Part shown: piece by piece, positions 34,807-44,401 of the stretch
Layout: each line of letters opens with the position of its first letter
Numbering within the stretch: the first letter of the stretch is position 1
Origin: Durusdinium trenchii
Taxonomy: Eukaryota > Sar > Dinophyceae > Suessiales > Symbiodiniaceae
NCBI GenBank assembly: GCA_963970005.1
Contig: CAXAMN010021773.1
Coordinates: 699,193 to 763,192 of the forward strand
Direction: 5' to 3'
DNA: 64,000 bases
Notes under the pieces: model-generated
Seen by the model: the letters and a program-made list of their open reading frames with translations, nothing else
What the model was told of the DNA's origin: nothing
Database searches by the model: none
Position numbers and translations under genes: made by a program

Positions 34807-37155
34807 TTAGGCCGACGATCTCAGCTTCTCACGAAGCTCCATGAGCGCCTGGGTGGGGTCGAAATGGGGTGTCAGGTGCCATAGGGCATCATGCGTGGAA
34901 GCAGGTTGACCCTCCTTTTTGGGGGGCCGGTGTTCCATGGAATGCTTGTGAGCGTTGGAATGCTTGGGATATGGTTTGTGTCTATTGAATGTTGTGCGGC
35001 ATGTGCCGAGAAGCCTGGCTTTGGAGGAATTCTAGTAGTCGATGTGATCAGGAATTGTTGACAAAGATCACAGCTGAAGAATCTTGATTTGGGCAAATTT
35101 CTATTGAAAGAGTATAGCTGCTGTGCAAACGTTGACGGCGAGTTTAAACACAATTCTGAAATAGTGGTTCCCCCCAAACAAAGAGTATTCGTGGCACGGA
35201 TCGCCCAATACCTAGAAGCTCCTGGCAGAGGCTTCTGGCCGCAAAAAAAAGCGGCAGAAACCCGAGCCGAGCCGGGTTAAGAAAGGCTTCTAGCACCTGT
35301 TAGGGTCTCCAAACAGCCTGTTGGAGGGTGCTGGTAGGTATACATTGTGAGGTGCTTTCCTTTGCTTTTTCCATTGGCTTCTTCCATCCCCAAACGGGCG
35401 ATCGTCCTCCACTCGGTGGCACTCCGAATCGACCCGCTCGCGGCAGCACCGTTCCGTTCACTCCGGAACCGGTTGAAACGGGTCACCGCGTGGGTTGCAG
35501 GCGTTGGCGGCGTTGGCGGGTACCCGTTGGCGTTGGAGGTTTCGAACGGTTTCGAATCCATCAACTTGCTGTGAAAAAACACAGGAATAAAGACCAACAA
35601 ACACCATTTGAAAAACACAGACTCTTTTGCAACATCTGTTTTTTCCACTTCCGGAACAGTTTGATATAGCGGGCCCTCACCTGGCTGGAGGAAGTCTCTC
35701 CCCCATTGATACCGTATGGATACCCAACTTGATTTGAATGGTGCTGACCAAACCACCGTGGTGCTGCAAAAACAAATATCATCAAATATCTATAGTTGAT
35801 TGGCTAGTTCGTTTCTTTTAGGGGGTTAGATCTCACTGGTTGTGCCGCTGCCCAAGGGCCACTCTCGCCCAGTCAGCTCATCCTGCCTTCCCCACATGGT
35901 TCTGGCCAGTCGCCAAACCACCTCTCCGCGTGTCCGTGTGGCACCGGCTTTGGCGTGTGTCTTGGTGGATTAGGCGGGATTTTCCTGAGAAAATCCATCC
36001 AACAACTCTAAATTCCTTCGACTATCTTCCATTCATCTGACCTACTCAGCTCCAAGTATCTCACCGGTCACGTGACCGGTCACTGGTATGACCCTCCGGT
36101 CCGGGCCTGGTGCGGTCATGCCGGCCCAGGGGTCAGCTTCCAGGAAGACCAAGGTCTTATCACCGGTGGCCAGCAAGGCCTCCTTGAAGGTGCTATTCTG
36201 TTCCGCCTGTGCAGCCGCTGTGAAGGAGACGCGCTGACTAGCTCGGACTCAAAGACTCTGGTTGGTTCAAAGCACCGATCTCTGCATTGATGGTCAAAGG
36301 GTGAGGTTATTGAAGACCTCATTGGTGCCACAATGAAACAGCAGTCCATTCCTAGCTTTCCATCAATGGTTGGACTGTGTATATATATATATGATTATGT
36401 AAATAATCCCTCAACTTTGTCGTGAGACTAAAAGCAAGGCTGCTTCTCAAGAGGCATATCTACATCAGTTAGGACAGGAAAACGATGGAACCCTTGTGAC
36501 ATCCCGCAAAAAGGCTGAAGGTTCTCCATGCTGACTGTGTAAGGGACCGCCCAATGAGCGTTGCCACTCAGTACCCCCGCCAATCCAAAAACGACGTCCT
36601 GCGCCAGCTCGTATCGACGAGCTCCTCAAGGTGATCTATAGATGGCCAAGGGATGTCCAAGGAGTTCAGTGTGAATCACCATCTTGCCGGTACACTACAT
36701 AATATATGAAAACAACAAATTCCCCATCATTCCCCCCAAACACCACCGGTGCTCGAGTAGCTCGAGACTTCTCTCAATTCTCGACGTGCGATGGCAATGG
36801 CGCCCTTTCAGGTGGTATTGGTAGTTCTGGTGATTCTAGGTTGGTTGGTTGGTTGGTTAGTTAGTTGGTTGGTTGAGCGACTCACAGCCGTGTCCGTGGT
36901 TCACAGGCACAATCTCCACAGTCGCGGAATTCTAGTGATGCGCTCATGAAACGGACGTCTTCGCAGCTTGCCGTTGCCTTGGCTTGGAGGCCAAGCTCGA
37001 GGAGCTCCTGGCGCTTGTCCCGCCAGTCGCTGCGGCCCTGCAGTGACTCGCCCCCCGCGAGGATGATGGCGTCGTCCAGCGGGGCTGCGGCGATCTGGCG
37101 CACGAGCTGGTCGTTGAGGCCCAGGAAGGGCGAAGCTTGCCAAAAGTGCTCCATG
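34807..37155 (-). CDS. NADAR-domain protein
   Basis: Minus-strand exons 37155-36978 and 36206-36114 carry the domain. MEHFWQASPFLGLNDQLVRQ matches the (V/M)EH(Y/F)xQA start. RSDWRDKRQELLELGLQAK matches the R-DW-x(n)-AK block. ALLATGDKTLVFLEADPWAGM matches the LLATGDxxLxExxxxDxxWGxG block, here with A in place of the first G. NADAR-type proteins act on ADP-ribose linkages or on riboflavin-pathway N-glycosides; which applies here is unknown. Junction 36978/36206 is GC-AG, phase 0. Likely further exons: 35568 to about 35350 (KPFETSNANGYPPTPPTPAT, then Arg/Ser-rich) and the last, 35031-34807 (HLTPHFDPTQALMELREKLR, TAA stop). The last two are joined by position and splice sites, not homology. The altered WAG could affect activity. 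Confidence 0.65.
35290..35340. repeat. Short fragment shared with 18470-18500
   Basis: GGGTCTCCAAACAGCCTG followed by TTGGAGGGTGCTGG resembles 18468-18502 (TTGGTCTCCAAACAGCCTGG, AGGGTCCTGG). It is a palindrome-like end of repeat family F just downstream of the 35568 exon. Confidence 0.45.
36841..36877. repeat. GGTT tetranucleotide repeat
   Basis: About nine GGTT/AGTT units in the intron between the NADAR exons. Confidence 0.9.
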
Positions 37156-37752
37156 CTGGGAAAGCCTCATGGAACTGCTGGATGGAAAGTGAAGGTGGAT
37201 GGAAAGGCAAGGCCTGTGAACTTCAGGGGTGGGTCAGCTGCAGTCTTCTGGCTTGAGACTTGGAGTGAATACGGAGATGAAATGGAGATGAAGGAAGTCT
37301 CATGACATGTGAGGAGTGGCTTCCTTCAAGTCCAGGGACCCCCACGGAACCGTGACTCTTCAAGGAGTGGTTAGTGAGTGGTTGAGTGCCGGATTTTCTG
37401 GTCGTCGGTAAGATGGAACCCATTTTCAGGCCTCGGCCAATGAGACCAAGAACATGAGATAGCATGAGTGATGAGTGAAGTCCAAGCTTAGACCAAGATC
37501 CATGCGTCTCATCTTCCTTTTGCCAGTCCTCTGAAGATGCAACTGGGTTTTCTTCTGAGTTCCTGGATGAAAGATGATGAACAGGTATTCCTGAAGCATC
37601 CACTCCCTTCAGACGCCCCAAAGCACCCCAATGAAGAACATTCCCGTTTTTTTCGGTCACCAAGAAGTTCGGTTTCTGTGTTTCTTTCGGCTCCCGAAAT
37701 GTGTGCGCTTTCCGCCACATGAATCAAACCCGTCTTCCACCAAGCCACTCAC

Positions 37753-37833
37753 ACCCTCCACCGTGAAGTTCGCAGGAAAGGCCTTGGACGACCGCTCCGG
37801 TCTCGACCGAATGCCATGCACGTCGTATCTCAT
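37753..37833 (-). CDS. Possible 5' exon of the NADAR gene
   Basis: ATG at 37833, then MRYDVHGIRSRPERSSKAFP and ANFTVEG up to a canonical GTGAGT donor. NADAR proteins usually carry an SNF...(F/Y)...(V)(D/E)G block shortly before the EHFWQA block. SSKAFPANFTVEG resembles it loosely. The phase (0) does not match the next firm exon (needs phase 2), so a small exon between them is required if the link is right. Confidence 0.4.
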
Positions 37834-38376
37834 CCGACGTGGTCGGACTTGCGCTGGCGTTGTTTGGGTCGCTCTTCGGCCCTCCAAATGGGATCCCTCA
37901 CCTTCCAACGCCATGGGCCTGCAAGAAACCCAGGCTAGGCAAGGGGTTTTCGCGCCAATCTGGCTCCAAGTAGTTGGAAGATGGCAACATCAAAATATGA
38001 TTCTTGAACAGTTTGGAACCGTCTAGAATCTAATTCTATCATACATACTTTGAACCATCTTTGACCCAACTATGCTGCATAGATTTCCCTTTTGGTTCTA
38101 TTTTGTTCCATCTCAGGACCTACAAATGGAATCAACTTGCATCGTCTACACCTCGATGTTCTCAGCGCAAATGACTGCACTGCTGCCGGGTGACGTGACA
38201 CAAGGGGTCCTGTGCAGTTGGACCCGCACAGTGAAAAAACGAAACCCCTGGTTGATGTCCAACGAAATCCCGTTGCTTGGGGGCTCACCCGACTTCAATA
38301 TTCAATCCACATCAATACACATCAATACATCATGAATGCTGTATCTTCAATATTCATTGAACATGGTGTATTCCAT

Positions 38377-38479
38377 TCCCTAGGGATCCAAGTACCTTCT
38401 CAGAAGGTACTTGGACCCTCCAAACCTACATAGCGGTGTCTCCAATCACCTGCTGAGAAGGTACTTGGATCCCTAGGGA
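38377..38479. repeat. Inverted-repeat element, family B, intact copy
   Basis: 27-bp perfect terminal inverted repeats: TCCCTAGGGATCCAAGTACC then TTCTCAG at the left and the exact complement at 38453-38479. The left arm runs directly into GAAGGTACTTGGACCC, so the end is itself palindromic. Best-preserved member of the family. Confidence 0.9.
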
Positions 38480-39493
38480 TTCACACTGCACATATGGAGA
38501 GACCTCTCGGTATCCCATCTCTGCTATGTTTCAAGCTCCGGGATGGAGAATGGGCATCGAAGATCTGGGCAAGAAAGCGCCTGCCTTTGCGAAGGCCCCG
38601 GAGTGCCTACGGGTTCGGATCGACACACCGGGATCTACCTGGAGTGATCCACGGTGTCGAACTGGTTCGTCTTGCGAAACTGTGGATCACGTGAGCACCT
38701 CCAGTGGTTCCAAACGGATCGGTTCCAGTGAGGCACTTGAGACACTTATATGACTGTGCATCAGGGACAAGTACTGTGACAATCCATAGGATCCCATGGG
38801 GAAGGATGCAACTGTTTCTTTCGTAAGGGATACTGATGCTTAATGCGATTTAAGGTGCAACCATAAATAGTAACATCCAGTGGCCTCCCTGTGGTGGTTC
38901 TTTACCCTCAACTCCCTCAACGATGGTACTTACCACCCTGATCCACCTGGTGGAGCTTGTCCAAAGCCTTCGGCTTCAAAACCACCTCCCCCCCCAGTCC
39001 TTGCCGGTGTTACTGAAGCCTCAGCCGGAAAGGACCCACGACGACCCTCACAGCGAAGGGACTTGGGACAGGTCTTCTTACTTACAGGAGGGGTCCAAGA
39101 AACGAGGAGCGGCCAGGGCTGCCAGGGGTCATTGAAGACTAGATTACTAGATCTAGTCGTTCAAACCGTCCTTCAACGTCTTTTTCGGGTCAACAGGGAC
39201 CCTGTGTGACGACAGGACCAGTGGCGATGTTCGGGGCGAGCAGGGGGCAGAAGTTCTGATCTTTGGTTTCCGCTGCGACGAGGGGATCAAACAGGTGGAC
39301 GTCCGGTCAGCCAATGGGCCTGTTTGAAGCTGAAGCCATGACCTAACTATTCCCTGTACAGTCCGTTCATCAAGGAATTGGGTATGAAAAAAGACATCCA
39401 ACAAAAGGAACGAAAAGAACAGGACAGGAAACGAAACAAACACCATACATTCATTCAATACGTATATTTACCACTTCCTTTCAGGCGTCTCCT

Positions 39494-42400
39494 TCAGGAA
39501 TGCGTTGATCCTCCGTCCGGGTGGCTATAGATGTGCTCAGCATTGAGATCAATGGTGCCCTCGGGAATCTCGTCCCCTTCCTCCTCGGTGGACGGGACGT
39601 GGACGTCCACTGTGGTGAACCTTCGGGGTCGGTGGTCGGTTCGGATGGGGAGGTTCCTTCGATCCATGCCCAAACGGGTCCTTCCTTTGTTTGGAAGGCA
39701 AAGCCAGAGAGGAGAGAGGTGGAGGATAACTATAGATTTTCAGAACCTTGCTTGGTCCTCTGAACCCCACCTAAGTAAGGGTCTCAATTTCCTAGCTTCT
39801 GCACATTTCTTGAGCTTCTGAACGCACCAGGTCTTCGGTCTTTTCCGTCTCAATTTCGATTTGCTTCCGGAACCTGGAAACATAAAACATATTCCCCATG
39901 CCAGGGGATTAATATAAAACATCACCTGATCCGCAAAACCTGGAATTGGGCGCTTGCAAAAAACTTACTGCGCCGGGCGGCGATGACCACTTCCACTTCC
40001 TCACAATCCTGGGTGATGCAACCAATGCGAGCGTGTCAGTCATATGCAGTCATGAGAATGAGGACGCTTGAAACCCTCAGATCTCAAGATGTGTAAACCC
40101 TCGAAGCGTCAGGGTGGTGAAAGAGAATTGAGCCCACGTGAACTGTTCAGATGGGCCAGTGGACGCCTGATCAAGAGGGGCTATGGATGGCGAACTGGTC
40201 CTTTTTGCCCTGGAATTCTGTCTGAGGCCAACTCCACCAGAAACCTCCCTCCCTCCAAGGGCCAAACTAGCCACGAAGATCCATGAAGAACACCAAATCA
40301 CAGAAACTTGGACATGCACTTCTTTTTGGATAACATGACTTCTTGGATTGAACATGTGTTCAAGCATGGTGTTCATCACAGAAACTAGCTTGAACAACAT
40401 GTCTTCTTTTTGGTGTGTGTTAGGGTGCCTTGGTGTACTGGCATGTGGCCTGACACCCAGCGCATGAGTATCATCAAAAGCGCCCGGGCTTTTTCGGCCA
40501 ATGAAATACATCCGCAGCTCACATGGCCGAGGCAACAGCTTGACTTTGCTTGGGACAACCACCCAATGGACGTCGTGAAGCCTTGCCTGCTGGCGACGGA
40601 GCCGAACCGGACGTCAGGCTCAGACCGTGGTCAGACCCTCTTGGGCCTCTGGGCAGCCGACCAAACCCAGACCGAGCGGCGTAGGCGAAGTCGTCGTCGT
40701 GCTCCACCTCCTGGCAGTGCTTGGCGAAGGCCTCAGCGTCGCTCAGCAGGGCGCCACAGCCACCGCCTCGGTGGGAGCATGGTGGAGCGACCGGTAGCGG
40801 CCTGGTGGATCCCCCAGGATCGGGGAATTCACTTCAAGGAGGTCATGGTGATCTGTGAAGATCATGAGTACTCCTGTACCTCACCCGCCTCGGCTCCTTT
40901 GTGACGAACCGACGGCCAACCAAAACTGCGAGTCAAAGTGGAAGTTGCTGGAGACACTGCAAGCTGAATTCAATGCCTTCGGCTTGTTGGGTTGGGCAAG
41001 TCTTGAGCAAACAGGTTTCCATGGCATACCAGTCTCTTATATACTTTTTTTTCTCCAAATTCTTCAGTAGCTTCACGGTCCACACCTGGAACACTCACCA
41101 AACACCACACACGCCTTCGATTCGGCCACCCCCACCAGCCTTCGATTCGGTCCAAGCGTCACTTGATCTTCTTCGCGCGGCGCTGCTTGGCCTTCTTGGC
41201 CGCCTCGGCCACATGCCTCGGCCGTCATCCGCCGCGCGTCGCGTCGTCCCGGTGCCTTCAGGACGACCCGGACCGTGGTGGCCCTGGCGCGATAGCCCAT
41301 CCCAAGAGATCCCAAGAGTCGATCGAAGAGGGCGGCTGCAACTCTTGTCATTGGTCACCCACTGATTGAAAGCCACCGGCTCTCAAAGAGCGAATCATCA
41401 TTATAACATAACTTGAGTGGTTATAATGAGGTGAGAAATGGCACAGACCCCGGGCTCCAATAGAATCATGATAAACTACCTAACTTGGGGGCCTAACAGC
41501 GCCATCGAACCTCTGAAACCACTGTAAGCGATGCGTCAAATCTTTGGCAAGAGGGACCTCCTCGGGCTCTCGTCCTTTTTCCATCTGAAGCAACCAGGGG
41601 GGGTCCCGACCCAAACAAAACATTGATGCTTTCCAATCCTCACAGAATGGTGACTCAAGCCAATGCACCGCGAGAAGGATCCCTTCCCACCAGATGATGG
41701 GCCCGTGAAAAGGGCTCAGGGAATGTTGCAAATGAAGCGATGTCGCGTGCCTGCACAAGCTTTTCGTGCATCACAAGTATTTGAACATAGGAAGGCTAAC
41801 ATGTGTGGTCTGACCCATCTACCTTGAACCTCAGTTTTGGTTGGCATCCATCCAAACACAATTTGTTTCAGATCCATTTCCTTGAACTCCACGCCGACCA
41901 ATTTCAACTATGACTATAATCATTATTCCCAACAAAACCATGCACTTTTGTGGGTGGGAGGTGCATCGTTGTCCTTGATCCTCACACCACCAAGAGCATT
42001 GTTGTCCGTGACTTGGAACAAGCGTGCAGCGTGCACATATGTGCACATGTACAGTCAGCGCCTTTGGGAGACCAACCGAGTGTCGTTTTCTCGTGCCCCA
42101 ACAGTCCCACACACGACGTTCATGGGACTGCCATAGGACTGCCTACAGCCTACATTGACCCCCAGTCAACCACCCTGGCCGTTTCTCGGCAGTCCTATGG
42201 CAGTCCCATGAACGTCGTGTTTGGGAGTGACAGTGGCCAAGTTGCGGTGGATCTTTCCCCGCCCAACTGCCGGTGCTGTGGAGATCACCCCGGTGATCAA
42301 ACTCCAGGGGAGTTAGGCGGCGGCCATGAGTGGCCCGGGGGAATGACTCCCACCGTCAGTGTCCTCCCCAATCCACCAGGAAGACGATCCGGTGCTGTGG

Positions 42401-43617
42401 AAGATCCGGTGTACCCAGTGTACCCAGACGCGACCCTGGACCCGAATCCTTTGGAGCGGTCTGGCGTCTCAAACCTCTGCGGTCGTTCCAGATCCCACGA
42501 ACCGAGAGCCCGGTCAGGAGACGAGACACGTGACGCGACGCGAAGCGGGAGTCCAAGCAAAAGAAGGAAAAAACAGGGAAGAAGTACAACTGCATCGATT
42601 TCATTTGAATTCAGCATGGTCACCAGATGGTCACCACAGAAAGGACATGGTAGGGTCCTATCTCAGACCCACCGTGGCTAGCGCCATGGCTTACTGGCCG
42701 AGCGTCCGCTTGGCAATCTCCAGGCATCCACTCTCCAGGCTCGTGTCGCCTCGCCATCGTTCGACGAGTCGTTCGACAGAGCCGAGAGAGCCGAGCGGAC
42801 AGAGCCGGCAACCGCAACGTTTGACACAGACCAGACCAGCTGCTTCCTTAAGGGTCACCTGGCTGGATATCTCCACACTACTTACAGGTCTCCAGACAGG
42901 GCACCCCTTGGAAACGCAACGTTTGACCAACAAAGGTTGTGGCTATCCACTGGCTTGTTGGTGTGGGAGGGTTGCCACAAGCTGGCTGCCGGGGGTGTGT
43001 ACCTACAAACTTCCCACCCTCCCAAAGCCTCATATATTCTTCATAATGTAGACTTTGGGTCTATCCCAATACCTGTAACATTGGATAATGAAGGTTAGTA
43101 AAGGCCTTGTTCAAAAATAGTATATAATACTTGTTTACTGACTGTTACAGGTAATAGGACAAACCCAATGTAGACTCTGGATTAAGCCCCCCCTCCATTT
43201 GGATTGAACAACCCCTTCATATGAGGGGTTGGTTCAACAATCAAGAGTCTACATTCCAGGGTATTCGGTTTTGCGGACCACCATCGGACCTGTCTGGAGC
43301 CCAAACCTGTCAGATTTGGTACGCTCCAAGGAAGGGCCCCCGCTCCGCATCGCTCCGCTGCACGCAGGATTTCTAGAAAGAGTTCAGTCGAAGTTCTGTT
43401 TGATCCTTCAGCGTAGGTTGATTCATAAGAAGCCATCCCCCCCGTTTGGATTGTACAACGGCTCCATCTGGGGGGTGTTCATCATTGTGGGGCCACTCAA
43501 TCGTTGTTTAATGTCCTGCCTTTCTTTTGTCTCTTCTGCTCCTTCTCCACCGGTAGATCTGCTTCAGCGCCAGCAACAATGGGATCGTAATGCTGGCCGG
43601 TATAGAGCAGGTAGATC
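39494..43617 (-). CDS. OTU1/YOD1-like deubiquitinase, C-terminal part with C2H2 finger
   Basis: Six minus-strand exons, all phase-compatible: 43617-43520, 42749-42695, 41216-41161, 40766-40681, 40008-39969 and 39609-39494 (TGA). The first encodes IYLLYTGQHYDPIVAG, the end of an OTU domain with the catalytic-His HYDP motif. Next come GDTSLESGCLEIAKRTLGQ and AEAAKKAKQRRAKKIK. A finger then reads C-GG-C-GALLSDAEAFAKH-CQEVE-H, i.e. C-x2-C-x12-H-x5-H, the spacing of the YOD1 C-terminal zinc finger, then DDDFAY and DCEEVEVV. The tail is acidic (TEEEGDEIPEGTIDLN). OTU1 enzymes cleave polyubiquitin in ER-associated degradation. Donors are GC 43520, GT 42695, GA 41161, GC 40681 and GT 39969. The GA junction splits the first zinc Cys codon (T|GC). 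The acceptor of the first exon may instead be 43637. Exons for the catalytic Cys were not found. Another segment at 39880 (FRKQIEIETEKTEDLVRSEA) may be an alternative exon. Confidence 0.7.
42106..42225. repeat. Near-perfect hairpin element, family A
   Basis: 38-bp arms at 42106-42143 and 42188-42225 with one mismatch; loop of 44 nt. Arm core is CATGGGACTGCCATAGGACT then GCC. The pairing continues outward through ACGACGTT/AACGTCGT. It lies in the intron between OTU-gene exons 42695 and 41216. It makes a spurious long plus-strand ORF (41950-42681) look continuous. Confidence 0.9.
43168..43255. repeat. Inverted-repeat element, family C copy
   Basis: Ends AATGTAGACTCTGGATT and AATCAAGAGTCTACATT, with an inner palindrome AACCCCTTCATATGAGGGGT. 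In the intron between the first two seen OTU-gene exons. A third phrase, ACTGTTACAGGTAATAGGAC, just before it recurs at about 44241-44261. Confidence 0.8.
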
Positions 43618-44401
43618 CTCGGCGGAACAAAAGGACCCTCCGCGGGCCAGCCGGGGAGAGCTCTGGGAAATCCCATCTTCCAAAAGTTGTTGGGAAGAAA
43701 GTCCAACCCCATTAGGCGCAAATTAACAAATTGAGATAGATCAGGTAGGTCACAAATCTTTGTAGAAACGGTCCTTATTTTACAAGAATCCCAATCTCAA
43801 CATAACCCTAGAAGTCCGCGACCGGCACCACCCAAGTAGAACAAGTACAGAAATTCCGAACTTCGGATCACCTACTGTATAGACCGTTTAAAACCTGGTC
43901 ATTCCTGGACTCCCAGGACAAACCGAATAACTGGTCGACCCACTAAGACCGGGCTTGGAATGGGCCTTTGTCTAAGACCACTTTCCTCGTGGACCGAACC
44001 GGACGTACTGGCAACGAGACTGACCGAAGGAGAGATCCTGGAAAGACCGATCTTGGTTCTGTTCCTGGAAAAGCACACGTTTCTCTCAAAGAAACTCAGT
44101 GAGAAACAAGCTGCCACGGTACGGTGCATCTGGTATGTTGTGGGTATATCATATATTCCCTGGGCCCAATGGATGATGGTTCAGTTGCAGGTTGACATCA
44201 CTAAATAGTATTATATAGGGATGTTCTTAGTATATAGCCGACTGTTACAGGCAATAGGACGCCCCCAAGGTATAGCCTCTTGGATGGATTTGGGATCAAA
44301 ACCCCATCACACAGACCTCACAAAACAGGAGGTGCAAGACCTTTTAAGAGCCCGTCAGCTGTCTGAGACGGGGGATCTCACCTGAGAAGCACCAAGCTCA
44401 T
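43618..44401. other. Gap between the OTU exon and the ankyrin gene
   Basis: Searched on the minus strand for the missing OTU catalytic region and found nothing. The stretch 43860-44110 contains repeated GGACC/GGTCC phrases and looks like a degraded repeat. Confidence 0.4.

Larger units (their letters stand above)
37156..39493. other. Stretch with repeats and ambiguous coding signal
   Basis: Holds the possible NADAR exon at 37753-37833 and the family B element at 38377-38479. At 38540-38690 both strands are open and protein-like (plus: IEDLGKKAPAFAKAPECLRV; minus: RHSGAFAKAGAFLPRSSMPI) and I cannot choose. At 39093-39135 on the plus strand a short end (EGSKKRGAARAARGH, stop) follows a TTACTTACAG acceptor; it is too short to call. 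Confidence 0.35.

Noticed and set aside
39740-39925. Basic minus-strand frame (SGSKSKLRRKRPKTW) as an OTU-gene exon
   Set aside because: It is phase-compatible from 39969, but so is the acidic last exon at 39609, which fits the expected acidic tail better; left as an alternative.
41950-42681. 243-codon plus-strand ORF
   Set aside because: It runs straight through the family A hairpin at 42106-42225 and intron DNA of the OTU gene, changes composition along its length and has no motif.
42359-43051. 230-codon plus-strand ORF
   Set aside because: Arg/Ser/Thr/Pro-rich shadow overlapping the phase-supported minus-strand OTU exon at 42695-42749.
43229-43726. 165-codon plus-strand ORF
   Set aside because: Starts inside the family C element and is antisense to the OTU HYDP exon.
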